Shown here: in pieces, positions 55,727 to 64,000 of the stretch
Layout: every line of letters begins with the position of its first letter
How positions within the stretch are numbered: the stretch's first letter is position 1
Assembly (NCBI GenBank): GCA_033856275.1
Contig: JAWVFJ010000011.1
Coordinates: 8,306 to 72,305 of the forward strand
Length of the DNA stretch: 64,000 bases
Reading direction: 5' to 3'
From: VRUE01 sp033856275
GTDB lineage: Bacteria > Actinomycetota > Thermoleophilia > Solirubrobacterales > 70-9
Made by a program: the position numbers and the translations under genes
Notes under the pieces: model-generated
Seen by the model: only the letters and a program-made list of their open reading frames with translations
The model's database searches: none
Told to the model about the DNA's origin: nothing

Positions 55727-56257
55727 CTACCCCTGCTTTGCCAGCTGCAACTCGGCGACGATCTTTACCTCGTTGGAGAGGGCCGGTTCGCCGTTCGGGA
55801 GCGGGTTGTTCCAGCTGATGCCGAACTTGTCGCGGTCGACCACGGTCTCCAGCGTCAGCCCAAAGCGCTCGCCACCGTGGGGGTCGGCGATCGGATCGGA
55901 GATCTCGCCGGTGATCTCGGCGGTCTCGGTGTGGCCCTTGATGGTGATCTCGCCGTCGATCGTGACGCGATTTCCATCGCGCTTGACAGCCTTGGACGTG
56001 AAGGTCAGCTCCGGGTGGGCCTGGGCATCGAAGAATTCCGGGCTTTGCAGATGCCCTGCGAGGTTGTCGTCCTTGACTTGGACGGAGGCGACCTTCGCGG
56101 AGCCGGTCAGCACGCCATCGGTGGCGGCGGCGTCAAAGTCGCCGAACGTCCCGTGGAAAGTGCCCACCATGTAGTCGACGGAGAACCCGATGCTCGAGTG
56201 GATCTTGTCGACCTGCCACGTGCCGGCAGGAAGTGCCTGAACGTCGGTGGTGCTCAT
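55727..56257 (-). CDS. YceI-family lipid-binding-like protein
   Basis: From the ATG at 56257 (MSTTDVQALPAGTWQVDKIHSSIGFSVDYM) the protein has 176 residues, one lipocalin-like barrel. GTFHGTFGDFDAAATDG, HPELTFTSKAVKRDGNRVTI and KGHTETAEITGEI match YceI. There is no signal peptide, so it is probably cytoplasmic, as in many actinobacteria. Members bind polyprenoids or amide lipids. Confidence 0.92.
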   Translation of the reverse strand: MSTTDVQALPAGTWQVDKIHSSIGFSVDYMVGTFHGTFGDFDAAATDGVLTGSAKVASVQVKDDNLAGHLQSPEFFDAQAHPELTFTSKAVKRDGNRVTIDGEITIKGHTETAEITGEISDPIADPHGGERFGLTLETVVDRDKFGISWNNPLPNGEPALSNEVKIVAELQLAKQG

Positions 56258-56342
56258 TGTCTGTCGCCTCCATGAATTTTGGATTTTGGTTTGGTGGGAA
56301 GTCGTCTCTGTCTGAGCTGCCGGACTCGCGGCGAGGTGGAGA

Positions 56343-57245
56343 TCAAGTTGTCGATGTGGTGAGACGCGCCGATAGGAACTCCCCGGCTCTGTCAAGCGCA
56401 AGCACCGCTTCGTCGAGGAGGGCGGAGTAGGCCTGAAATACGTGGGGCACCCCGGGGATTACGTCTAGCGCGACCTCGACATCGGCGCTCGCGGCCTGCT
56501 GGGCCAAGCGGACGGCGTCGTCGAGGAGAACCTCGTGAGAACCGGCCTGGATGATCAACGGCGGCAGGCCGGAGAGGTCGGCGAATACGGGGCTGATCAG
56601 ACCGAGTGCTGCGTCTTGCCCCGACACATAGTCGGTGACCCGGGGCACGAGGAGCTCCCGGCTGAGAAGCGGGTCGGTCTCACTCTTGGTCTCCATGGTC
56701 GCCCCGGCCAGGGTGAGGTCGGCATACGGCGACATGAGATAGGCCGCGGCCGGCAATGCCAGCCCGTGGTCGCGGGCGTTGACCATGGTGGCTACGGCGA
56801 GTCCGCCCCCGGCCGACTCTCCCGCGAAGGCGATGTCCGAAGGGGATATGCCGCTGTCCAAGAGGACTTCATAGGCCGCGAGAGCGTCGTCGATTGCCGC
56901 CGGATACGGGTGCTCGGGGGCGAGCCGGTAGTCGACGGAGATGACCTTGGCATCCGTTCGGCGACCCACCTGCGAAGCCAGGTCAGCGGCGAGAAAAGCG
57001 TCCCCCATCACGTACACCCCGCCGTGGAAGTAGAGAACGACGTGGCGAGACTCGACTCCGTCGACTGTGATCTCGGCGGTCTTGACGCTGCCCAGCGCGC
57101 CCTCGGTCACAGTCACCTCGGGGGGCAATGGCTGTGCCGACAGCAGCTCTCGAAGCAATTGCCGTTGTTCGTTGACATCGCTGTCGACGGGGAAGGCTGA
57201 CTGCCGCAGGATTGCGTCGAGGGTCGCTTGTTGCTCGGTGCTCAC
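56343..57245 (-). CDS. HSL-type alpha/beta-hydrolase (esterase)
   Basis: A 300-residue esterase of the hormone-sensitive lipase family: oxyanion HGG at residues 74-76 (LYFHGGVYVMGD), nucleophile Ser144 in AGESAGGGLA, and a C-terminal His in GVPHVFQAY. It hydrolyses short acyl esters. The GTG start at 57245 overlaps the stop of the shifted isochorismatase-like frame (GTGA). Confidence 0.92.
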   Translation of the reverse strand: MSTEQQATLDAILRQSAFPVDSDVNEQRQLLRELLSAQPLPPEVTVTEGALGSVKTAEITVDGVESRHVVLYFHGGVYVMGDAFLAADLASQVGRRTDAKVISVDYRLAPEHPYPAAIDDALAAYEVLLDSGISPSDIAFAGESAGGGLAVATMVNARDHGLALPAAAYLMSPYADLTLAGATMETKSETDPLLSRELLVPRVTDYVSGQDAALGLISPVFADLSGLPPLIIQAGSHEVLLDDAVRLAQQAASADVEVALDVIPGVPHVFQAYSALLDEAVLALDRAGEFLSARLTTSTT

Positions 57246-57928
57246 GATGGATCTCCCTTTGGTTTGGGTCGGTTTGGCAGCGCTCCAGGGCTCACCGCCT
57301 CTGCTTGGGATTTCAGGTCACTCTTTGAGGAGCCTCTCGTTGAGCACGATCTCGACGATCTGCGGACCGTCTCGGTGCGGTCCCAGTCGCGCTGCAGCTC
57401 ACAGGCGAGCGAGACCCAGCCGATCGGCTGGCTACCGGCCTGGACGGCCCGCTCGATGCCGGCGCGGTGGGCCTCCGGGGAGGTGCCGCCAATCGCGTCG
57501 ACGACGGGATAGACCTCGTAGCCCTCGCGGAGCGCGTCCAGGGACGGGAAGGCCATACAGACCTCGGTCCAAAGCGCGCACATCAGGAGCTTGCGCCGCC
57601 CGGTGGCTTTCACGGCGTCCACGAAGTCGACGTCCTCCCACGAGTTGATCGCGGTGCGGTCGATCGGCTCATAGTCCTCGAGCTCAGCCGCCAGCTCCGG
57701 CAGGGTCGGCCCCTGCCCGTTGGCGACCTGGATCGTGGAATGGACAATTGGGACTCCGAAGAGCTTCGCCACTTTGACCGTGGAGATGACGTTCTTCAGC
57801 AGCAGGTCGTGGTCCATCGAGCGGACCGTTCCGATCTGACTCGGCTGGTAGTCGATCAGCAGGAGCGCCGAGTTCTGCGGCGTGATCAGGTGGTCGCCGG
57901 CCTGATCGCGGATCGGGGTACTGGTCAT
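57242..57928 (-). CDS. isochorismatase-like hydrolase (YcaC-type), frameshifted near its C-terminus
   Basis: A 228-residue frame. The cysteine-hydrolase triad is visible as Asp26 (LLIDYQ), Lys113 (RRKLLMCALW) and Cys124 (TEVCMAF). After about residue 188 the sequence becomes Arg/Ser-rich. Adding one base near 57364 gives QIVEIVLNERLLKE and a stop at 57318-57320, the normal end of the family, so a 1-base deletion or sequence error is likely. With the paralogue at 59999 it suggests breakdown of an amide or N-carbamoyl compound. Confidence 0.88.
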   Translation of the reverse strand: MTSTPIRDQAGDHLITPQNSALLLIDYQPSQIGTVRSMDHDLLLKNVISTVKVAKLFGVPIVHSTIQVANGQGPTLPELAAELEDYEPIDRTAINSWEDVDFVDAVKATGRRKLLMCALWTEVCMAFPSLDALREGYEVYPVVDAIGGTSPEAHRAGIERAVQAGSQPIGWVSLACELQRDWDRTETVRRSSRSCSTRGSSKSDLKSQAEAVSPGALPNRPKPKGDPS

Positions 57929-57967
57929 CGGTATCTCCTTCGGGTGTATTGGGCAGATGGGTGTGGT

Positions 57968-59227
57968 CTAAGCACGGTGTGGGTCGCCTTTCAGGACGTG
58001 GCCGAGCAGGGCCCCAGCGCCGAGGACGCCCAGGCCGACGAAGATGGCGAAGCCGAGGACCGTGTCGGGCGGACTCACCCCTCCGTTGAGCGCGATTCCG
58101 GCGCCAATCACCGGGATCGAGAGACCGACGAAGAGGGAGATGAGCAGGTCCGAGGTCATCTCCACCCGACCCTCCGGCGGCGTCGCTTCGAGCACGAGGC
58201 CGGTCGTGCCTTTGAAACCGGCGCCGGCACCCGCTCCGATCAGCGTGCCTGCGAGGAGGAACAACGCGAGGCTCGGCGCCGAGAGCTGCACGGAGGTGAC
58301 GAGAAGCGCGAGGCCGGTGAGCATCGAGAGCGTGCCGAAGGTGAAAACGCGCGAGGCGGGCAGTCGGCTCGTCCCCAACTGGGCCGCGACGCCCGCCGCG
58401 AAGACCAGGAACAGGGTCGCCCCCGCTAGCGCGTGCGATGGGTGGCCGAAGGTGACCGACAGGAGGAGGCCGGAGAGCCCGGCGAAGAGACCGTTGGCGG
58501 CGAAAGCGGCAAGAGTCACGACGGCGGCCGGGATGAGCAGTCTGATCGGCCGTGGTGAGCTCGTCTTCGGATCCGACGGCCCCGCTGGATCTGGCGGGGC
58601 CGTCTCGGGGACACCGACCAGGCCAATCAGGCCAATCGCCCCAACGGCCAAGACGAACAGGTAGGGCACGAGCAACGGCGACCTCACCCACTCGGCGAGA
58701 CAGCCGGCGACCAGAGGGCCGATTCCGAGCGCTCCGACATTCACCGCCGTACCGACGTTGCGGGCGGTGACCGGGGATCCGCCCGGGTCTTCGAGGATCC
58801 GCAACTCGATCAGATAAGCGATCGCGGTTCCGGCGGCCAGGCCGACCGCGATCCCAGTGAGGAGGCGCCCGACCAGGAGACCCGGCAGCGCCTTCCACGC
58901 GGCGAGCACCCCGGCGGCGACCATCATCGTCGCTACCGCGCCGATCATCACCCTGTGGCGCCCGACCCGGGAGACGATGGCCTGCACCGCCAGCAGGGTG
59001 GCGATGGTGCCCCCGGCGAAGATCGCGTAGACGATGGTCACGGTCAGCGTTGAGAGACCGTCCCGTTCGCGGTAGAGCCCGTAGAGGGGACTCGGCAGCG
59101 TGGCAAAGGACATGACGACGAGGAAGGCGAAGGCGACGGCCCAGAAACCGGGGACGAGCCATCTTCTCACCGCAGGCGGAGCAGGGGCCTGGTCGGCCGG
59201 CTCCGGTTCCTGAGGCCGGACACTCAC
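57968..59227 (-). CDS. MFS transporter (12-helix type)
   Basis: A 419-residue protein with 12 predicted helices: first helix VPGFWAVAFAFLVVMSFATLPSPLYGLY, motif-A-like VSRVGRHRVMI, and the later GTLIGAGAGAGFKG turn. Charged residues are few, as in exporters of small metabolites. It is in line with the isochorismatase, esterase and SDR genes and may carry their substrate or product. Confidence 0.9.
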   Translation of the reverse strand: MSVRPQEPEPADQAPAPPAVRRWLVPGFWAVAFAFLVVMSFATLPSPLYGLYRERDGLSTLTVTIVYAIFAGGTIATLLAVQAIVSRVGRHRVMIGAVATMMVAAGVLAAWKALPGLLVGRLLTGIAVGLAAGTAIAYLIELRILEDPGGSPVTARNVGTAVNVGALGIGPLVAGCLAEWVRSPLLVPYLFVLAVGAIGLIGLVGVPETAPPDPAGPSDPKTSSPRPIRLLIPAAVVTLAAFAANGLFAGLSGLLLSVTFGHPSHALAGATLFLVFAAGVAAQLGTSRLPASRVFTFGTLSMLTGLALLVTSVQLSAPSLALFLLAGTLIGAGAGAGFKGTTGLVLEATPPEGRVEMTSDLLISLFVGLSIPVIGAGIALNGGVSPPDTVLGFAIFVGLGVLGAGALLGHVLKGDPHRA

Positions 59228-59234
59228 CCTCCGA

Positions 59235-59996
59235 TCACCAGACCCTCATCCCGCCGTCGATCACGAGATCGATGCCGGTCACATACGCGCTCTCCTCGGA
59301 GGCTAGGAAGAGGGCCGCGTTGGCCACATCCTCCGGTGCCCCAAAGCGGCCGAGGAGCGTCCTGCCCAGCATCTCCTTGGCCCAGTCACCGTCCTCGAGC
59401 TCGCCTCTGGTCGCGTTGCTTTCGATCAGGCCTGGTGAGATCGAGTTGACGCGAATCCCATGCTCGCTGCCTTCCATCGCGAGCTGGCGAGTCATGCCGA
59501 TGATCGCCGCCTTGTTGGTGGTGTGGGCCAGCGAAGGCAGGAGCTTGAAGCTCAGCGACCCGTTCAGCGAGGCCATGTTGACGACGGCCCCGCGACTGGC
59601 CTTCAGGTGGGGCCACGCGGCCCGGGTCAGGTAGAAGACGAGGTCGATCTCGTCGCGCTGAGCGGCGGCCCACTCCTCGTCGGTGAAGTCCTCGAGCCGG
59701 TGGAAGTGGGACCTGGCGGCGAGGTTGTAGAGCACGTCGATCCCGCCGCACTGCCTCACCGCGAGCTCGACGAGCCGGGTGCATTCGGCAGGATCACTGA
59801 GGACGCACGGCTGCAGCGACACCATCTGCCCGCCGGCCGCGCGTACGGCCTCAAGCGTCTCCTCCGCGCGCTCGACCTCCACGTCACAGCCGACGAGCCG
59901 CGCTCCTTCCCTAGCGAAAGCCAGGGCGGCGGCGCGCCCCATGCTTCCGCCGGTGCCGGTGATGACGCAGACCTTCTCGTCCAACCGCCCGGGCAC
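59235..59996 (-). CDS. short-chain dehydrogenase/reductase lacking the catalytic tyrosine
   Basis: A 253-residue SDR. The coenzyme loop is TGTGGSMGRAAA (residues 13-24), NLAARSH replaces the usual NNAG, and VNMASLNGS holds the catalytic Ser. At the YxxxK position the sequence is HTTNK (His158, Lys162), so the normal proton donor is absent. SPGLIES and GIDLVIDGGMRVW close the fold. It may use another acid or act in binding only. It follows the isochorismatase-like gene by 2 bases. Confidence 0.9.
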   Translation of the reverse strand: MPGRLDEKVCVITGTGGSMGRAAALAFAREGARLVGCDVEVERAEETLEAVRAAGGQMVSLQPCVLSDPAECTRLVELAVRQCGGIDVLYNLAARSHFHRLEDFTDEEWAAAQRDEIDLVFYLTRAAWPHLKASRGAVVNMASLNGSLSFKLLPSLAHTTNKAAIIGMTRQLAMEGSEHGIRVNSISPGLIESNATRGELEDGDWAKEMLGRTLLGRFGAPEDVANAALFLASEESAYVTGIDLVIDGGMRVW

Positions 59997-59998
59997 CT

Positions 59999-60664
59999 CT
60001 ATCCCGCCCCCTGGAGAAAGGCGGCGGCCGCCTGCTTCTCCGCCTCGGCGACGCCGACCTCCTCGGTCAGCGCCGGGGCTTCGCGGAAGTACCAGTAGAT
60101 GACCTCCTGGGCGGCGGCCGCGGCAGGCGAGGCCCAGTCGCGGAAGAGCTCGGTGGTGACGGCGAGCGCGCTGGTCGGCACCGCCCCCGCGTGCGCGAGC
60201 CTCTCGATGGCCGTGCGGTGCGCGACCTGCGAGCGACCGCCGACGGCGTCGGTGACGTAGAGCACCTCATAGCCGTCCTTCAGCGCCGCGACGGTGGCAA
60301 AGGTCTGGCAGATCTCGGTGTGGAGGCCGGCGATGATCAGCCGCTTACGCCCCGTCGCCTCGACCGCGGCGCGGAAGGCGTCGTCCTCGAAGGCGTTCAT
60401 CGAGGTGCGGTCGATCGGCTCGACGCCGTCCAGATCGGAGACGATCGACGGCAGCGTCGGGCCGTTGAACCCGAGCTCGACCCCCACGGTCGACAGCACG
60501 ATCGGCATGCCGAACCCTTTGGCGGTCCTGGCCAGAAGCCTCACGTTCAACTCGACCAGCGCGGCGTCGGTCTCGGAGCGGATGACCTCGAACATCTCCT
60601 TCTGGAAGTCGATCAGCACGAGCGCACAGTCCTCGTGGGTCCAGACCCCTAGCTCCTTGTTCAT
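59999..60664 (-). CDS. isochorismatase-like hydrolase, second copy
   Basis: A 221-residue cysteine hydrolase with Asp19 (VLIDFQ), Lys107 (GRKRLIIAG) and Cys119 (HTEICQTF). Overall layout matches the frame at 57242 (GPTLPSIVSDLDGVEPIDRTSMNAFED against GPTLPELAAELEDYEPIDRTAINSWED), so the two are paralogues. The start overlaps the upstream DHA2 transporter stop as ATGA. Substrate unknown. Confidence 0.92.
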   Translation of the reverse strand: MNKELGVWTHEDCALVLIDFQKEMFEVIRSETDAALVELNVRLLARTAKGFGMPIVLSTVGVELGFNGPTLPSIVSDLDGVEPIDRTSMNAFEDDAFRAAVEATGRKRLIIAGLHTEICQTFATVAALKDGYEVLYVTDAVGGRSQVAHRTAIERLAHAGAVPTSALAVTTELFRDWASPAAAAAQEVIYWYFREAPALTEEVGVAEAEKQAAAAFLQGAG

Positions 60665-62259
60665 GCCCCATCTCCTCCTTGTGGTCCGTTTTCAGAAATC
60701 CGGCTCGCCGTGGCGACGCCATCCCGCGCTTCACCCTCTGCCTGGCCTCCCTGTAGGGCGGCTGCCGTGGCCGTCTCAGACGAGGACGAGCAGGCCTCTG
60801 CGGCTGCTGCCGACGAAGAGGAACAGGCCCCGGCCGCGGCCCCGGAGCTGAGCTCGACCTGCGCCGTGCTGTCGGAGCCGCGCATCAGCAGCAAGGTGGC
60901 GATCAAGCCGAGGACGGCGAAGGCGGCGCCGACGAGGAAGGCCGACTGGAAGCCTTCGGTCAGCACAACCGGGTCGTGCGAGCCGTTGATGATGCCGTTG
61001 GCGACCGCCGCGAGGATCGCCAATCCGAGCGCCCCGCCCACCTGCTCTGAGGTATTGATCAGGCCGCTCGCCAACCCCTGTTCGCGGTCCTCGATCCCTG
61101 AGACCGCCGCGATCGTCAACGGCACGAAGGCGAGGCCGAGCCCGACCGCCGCGAGCAGCGAGGGGCCGAGGATGTCGCTGACGAAGCTGCCGTGGACCGA
61201 GATCTGGGAGAACCAGGCAAGTCCAGCGGCGATCAGCGCCATGCCGATCGCGAGGATCGGCTTGAAGCCGACTTTCGTCACCAGTTGTGAGGCGACTCCG
61301 GCCGAGATGATGATCGAGACCGCCAGCGGCAGATAGGAAAGGCCGGCGTGGATCGGGCTGTAGCCGAGCACCTGCTGCATGTAGAGGGAGATCAGGAAGA
61401 ACATCGAGAGCAGCGCGGCGCCGACCAGGATGCCGACGACGTTGGCGCCGGTGACCGTGCGACTGCGGAAGATCGAGAAGGGCACGAGCGGAGCTCGCGA
61501 GCTCCGCTCGATCGCGACGAATGCGGCCAGGAGCACTACCGAGGCGACCAGAGTGCCGATCGTCTGGAAGGATCCCCAGCCCGCGGTTTCGCCGTCGAGC
61601 AGGGCGAAGACGAGCGCCGAGATACCCAAGGTGATCGTCAAGGACCCGGCGATGTCGAACTGGCGGACCCCCTCCTCATCGCGGCTTTCGGCGATCAGAG
61701 TCGGCGCGATCAACACCGCCGCGATTCCGATCGGGACGTTCACCCAGAGCACCCATTCCCAGCCCAGGCTTTCGGTGAGGATGCCCCCGAGAAGGACGCC
61801 GGCAGCAGCCCCCGAGCCCGCGACCCCTCCCCAGATCCCCAGCGCTTTGTTGCGCTCGGCGCCGTCTTTGAAGGTGGTCGTGACGATCGAGAGCGCCGCC
61901 GGAGAGAGGATCGCCGCACCTAGTCCCTGGACGGCGCGAGCCGCGATTAGCTGCCCCGAGTTCGTCGCGAGCCCGCCCGCGAGCGAGGCCAGCGAGAAGA
62001 GGACGAGGCCGAAGAGCAGGACGCGTCGGCGACCAAGCAGGTCGGCGAGACGGCCGCCGAGCAGGAGGAAGCCACCGAAGGTGAGGACGTAGGCGTTGAC
62101 GACCCAGGGCAGGCTCGACTCGCTGAAGTCGAGTGCCGAGCCGATCGTCGGCAGCGCCACGTTGACGATCGCCGAGTCGAGAACGACCATGAACTGTGCA
62201 ACGCAGAGCAGGATCAGGGCGATCCATCGCTTGTCGCGGGCCGCGCTCGGATCGGTCAT
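60661..62259 (-). CDS. MFS transporter (DHA2, 14-helix) with Ala/Ser/Cys-rich tail
   Basis: A 532-residue exporter. First helix LCVAQFMVVLDSAIVNVALPTIG, motif A GGRLADLLGRRRVLLF and motif C GGVAGSGAAAGVLLGGILTE are typical. The C-terminal 70 residues are unusual: two copies of ACSSSS inside an Ala-rich run, then an acidic tail. It is the first gene of the run ending in the esterase, so that run may be one transcript of transporter, hydrolases and SDR. Confidence 0.92.
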   Translation of the reverse strand: MTDPSAARDKRWIALILLCVAQFMVVLDSAIVNVALPTIGSALDFSESSLPWVVNAYVLTFGGFLLLGGRLADLLGRRRVLLFGLVLFSLASLAGGLATNSGQLIAARAVQGLGAAILSPAALSIVTTTFKDGAERNKALGIWGGVAGSGAAAGVLLGGILTESLGWEWVLWVNVPIGIAAVLIAPTLIAESRDEEGVRQFDIAGSLTITLGISALVFALLDGETAGWGSFQTIGTLVASVVLLAAFVAIERSSRAPLVPFSIFRSRTVTGANVVGILVGAALLSMFFLISLYMQQVLGYSPIHAGLSYLPLAVSIIISAGVASQLVTKVGFKPILAIGMALIAAGLAWFSQISVHGSFVSDILGPSLLAAVGLGLAFVPLTIAAVSGIEDREQGLASGLINTSEQVGGALGLAILAAVANGIINGSHDPVVLTEGFQSAFLVGAAFAVLGLIATLLLMRGSDSTAQVELSSGAAAGACSSSSAAAAEACSSSSETATAAALQGGQAEGEARDGVATASRISENGPQGGDGA

Positions 62260-62290
62260 CGGGGCTCCTTCATCTCGTTTGCCAGTCGAC

Positions 62291-63256
62291 TCAGGGATGG
62301 ACCTGGGAGGCGTAGCCGAGGTCGAGTCGGATCGACTGCATGACGTGGAACGTCGTGCTGGCGGTAAAGACGTCAGCCGCGGCGAGCACGTCGACGTACT
62401 TCTCGATCACTGGTTCCGCGGCGGCGGCGGCAACCGCGTCGAGGTAGCCGCGCACAGCCGCCCAGGTGTTCTCGCCGTATTTGACGAAGAACGGCGTTGG
62501 GTCGACGGTGTCGAGAGCCTGGCGCGACGCCGCTTCGATGTCGGACATGTAGCGCTGGTGCAGAGCGATGTCCTCGCGGTCGCCGAGCCGCCCCATGTGT
62601 CCGCCGATGAAGTGCTTCCACGGGTAGGCGAGCGCGGTCTCGGGAGCCTTCACGTACCCCTGCACGTCCTCGGTGAGATTGCTCTGGTAGACCGGCGCCC
62701 ACCCCGGGTTGACGATGTCGACCAGCATCAGCGTGTCGTGAGCGGGCAGGTGGATGAAGATGTTGTCCGGCGAGTGGTTGGCGTAGTGCCAGTAGAGGTC
62801 GATCCGCTCCCCGCCGATCTCCAGGCTGCGACTGTCCCCGAAGGTCTCCTCGGGCGCGGGCCGCGCCGGATCGTCGTCGCGGATCAGGAGGTTCCGCGTC
62901 TCCTCGTGGCCGATCAGGGCGACGTCTCCGTTTGCGGTGAAGAGCGAGGCCGCGCCAGCGTGGTCGGCGTGGTGGTGGGAGTAGATCAGGTGCGTGACCT
63001 TGTTGCTGACGCCATTTGCGGAGGCGATCTCGTCGATCGCCCGCTGGATGTTGTGGCCGATGGTCGGCGGCGCGTCGAGGACGACGACGCCGTCGGAGGT
63101 CGTCAGGAACGCCGACTGGTATGTCCCGTCGGTGATCCAGTAGAGGTTCCGCTCGACGCGGCCGACGTAGTAGCCCTGCTCGTTGAGCGCGGGGCCGAGT
63201 GCGGAGCGAGGGATTGGTGCGTAGTCCGGCAGGACGGATGTGTCTGTTGCGCTCAT
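62291..63256 (-). CDS. metallo-beta-lactamase-fold hydrolase
   Basis: A 321-residue protein. The dinuclear metal motif HHHADH is at residues 94-99, preceded by the strand VTHLIYS; later ligands are probably His in GHEETRN, Asp in LMLVDIVNPGW and His in FIGGHMGR. It resembles cyclase/lactonase-type members. There is no signal peptide. Upstream, 106 bases separate it from a divergent LuxR-type regulator, which may control the cluster. Confidence 0.9.
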   Translation of the reverse strand: MSATDTSVLPDYAPIPRSALGPALNEQGYYVGRVERNLYWITDGTYQSAFLTTSDGVVVLDAPPTIGHNIQRAIDEIASANGVSNKVTHLIYSHHHADHAGAASLFTANGDVALIGHEETRNLLIRDDDPARPAPEETFGDSRSLEIGGERIDLYWHYANHSPDNIFIHLPAHDTLMLVDIVNPGWAPVYQSNLTEDVQGYVKAPETALAYPWKHFIGGHMGRLGDREDIALHQRYMSDIEAASRQALDTVDPTPFFVKYGENTWAAVRGYLDAVAAAAAEPVIEKYVDVLAAADVFTASTTFHVMQSIRLDLGYASQVHP

Positions 63257-63362
63257 CGGCTTCCTTGCCTCGAGGTGACAGGAGGAGGATCGATCGTGGC
63301 CGCGAGGCGGGGTGGTCGCATCCCGGAAATCCGTAGTCCTTCTCTGGTGACATGCTGCAGCG

Positions 63363-64000
63363 ATGGTCGTCAGCGCGGAGGCGGGACGGTTGCTCGGAAG
63401 AGAACGTGAGCGTGCGGTGCTCGATCGGTTGCTCGAGACCGCGCGGGACGGTCACGGCGCCGTACTCGTGGTGCATGGAGACCCGGGCGTCGGCAAGACC
63501 GCGTTGCTCGACTATGCGGTCGAGTCGGGCGACGACCTTCGCGTCATTCGGGCTGCGGGCGTCGAAGGCGAGATGGAGCTCGACTACGCCGCGCTGCAAC
63601 AGCTCTGTGCGCCGGTCATCGACCTCAGCGAGCGTCTCCCCGATCCGCAACGCGGCGCGCTTGGCGTCGCTTTCGGGCTGGGCGCCGGCGCCGCGCCGAG
63701 TCCGTTTCTCGTGGGGCTCGCGGTTCTCGGCCTGCTCTCCGATGCTTCCGAGCAGCAGCCGCTGCTGTGCGTCGTCGACGATGCGCAGTGGCTCGACGGC
63801 GCCTCGGCCCGAGCGCTCGCGTTCGTCGCGCGACGACTCCTGGCCGAACGGATCGCCCTGGTGTTCGCGATCCGCGATGCGGATGGCGACCTTGCGCGCC
63901 TTCCCGAGCTACGGGTTCAGCCTCTCGGTCACCGGGATGCCCGCGCGTTGCTGGAGTCCGTCCTCGCGGCGCGTCTCGACGAACCTGTGCTCGAACGGAT
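63363..64000 (+). CDS. LuxR-type ATPase regulator, N-terminal part (runs off window)
   Basis: From the ATG at 63363 the frame is open to the edge (212 codons). The start LLGRERERAVLDRLLETARDG and the P-loop GDPGVGKT (residues 39-46), then LLCVVDDAQWLDGASARALAFVARRL (Walker B), are typical of large MalT/AfsR-like regulators with an AAA-type domain and a C-terminal LuxR helix-turn-helix, which would lie beyond the window. It is divergent from the metallo-hydrolase gene. Confidence 0.9.
   Translation, partial: MVVSAEAGRLLGRERERAVLDRLLETARDGHGAVLVVHGDPGVGKTALLDYAVESGDDLRVIRAAGVEGEMELDYAALQQLCAPVIDLSERLPDPQRGALGVAFGLGAGAAPSPFLVGLAVLGLLSDASEQQPLLCVVDDAQWLDGASARALAFVARRLLAERIALVFAIRDADGDLARLPELRVQPLGHRDARALLESVLAARLDEPVLER

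Overview
The window is GC-rich and reads as chromosome of a soil actinobacterium, most likely of the Thermoleophilia/Solirubrobacterales type. That placement is an inference from the gene complement (trp genes joined to hisIE, a compact hrcA-dnaJ-prmA set, MaoC pair, frequent GTG/TTG starts in 4-base stop/start overlaps) and not from a marker search. It divides into three parts: a core block (1 to about 28.05 kb), a 12.8-kb integrated element (28.06 to 40.85 kb) and an accessory metabolic block (40.9 to 64 kb).

Core block. Almost everything is on the minus strand. Read in transcription order it holds an SpoIIM-like membrane protein, leuS, a cupin, comEA-comEC, a Ser/Pro/Ala-rich membrane protein and holA (convergent with rpsT), murJ plus a large membrane protein, lepA, two MaoC-type dehydratases, hrcA-dnaJ-prmA, a small membrane protein, murI, a YqeY-like gene, phoH-ybeY-era, hisIE-trpE-trpG-trpD-trpC and an HtrA protease cut by the left edge. 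GC-rich long palindromes sit after era and lepA. Two more lie in frame inside prmA and the large membrane protein gene, where they encode peptide insertions.

Integrated element. It lies against an intact tRNA-Ala(GGC) gene and is bounded by a 9-base direct repeat. Its main operon (58-aa protein, VirD4/TraG-like coupling ATPase, 39-aa ORF, replication-relaxation protein, DNA methyltransferase, 125-aa protein) starts at two GTTTAG-N4-CTAAAC operators and stops at a clear terminator. A second operon (XRE repressor, ImmA/IrrE protease, large serine recombinase) has one copy of the same operator. Cargo includes a ThiF/E1-like protein with a membrane tail, small regulators, an array of three related long RNA-like hairpins, and a promoter-to-terminator unit of about 300 bases without an evident reading frame. 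The attachment core lies inside the recombinase reading frame: joining the two ends, as in the circular form, gives the recombinase a different C-terminus (34 residues encoded at the far left end of the element) from the tRNA-derived tail it has when integrated.

Accessory block. It holds redox and transport genes: a saccharopine-dehydrogenase-like reductase, two tail-to-tail DUF899 proteins, a DUF1326/DUF2182 pair, an MDR reductase and old yellow enzyme with a divergent TetR regulator, a VOC protein, a chromate transporter next to a tRNA-Gly 3' fragment, two DHA2-type and one other MFS transporter, a GNAT/CDGSH/flippase-like operon, an FMN reductase, YceI, and a cluster of esterase, two isochorismatase-like hydrolases, SDR and metallo-beta-lactamase-fold hydrolase with a divergent LuxR-type ATPase regulator cut by the right edge. 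Several genes here are frameshifted or decayed, in keeping with a fluid region or with local sequence errors.
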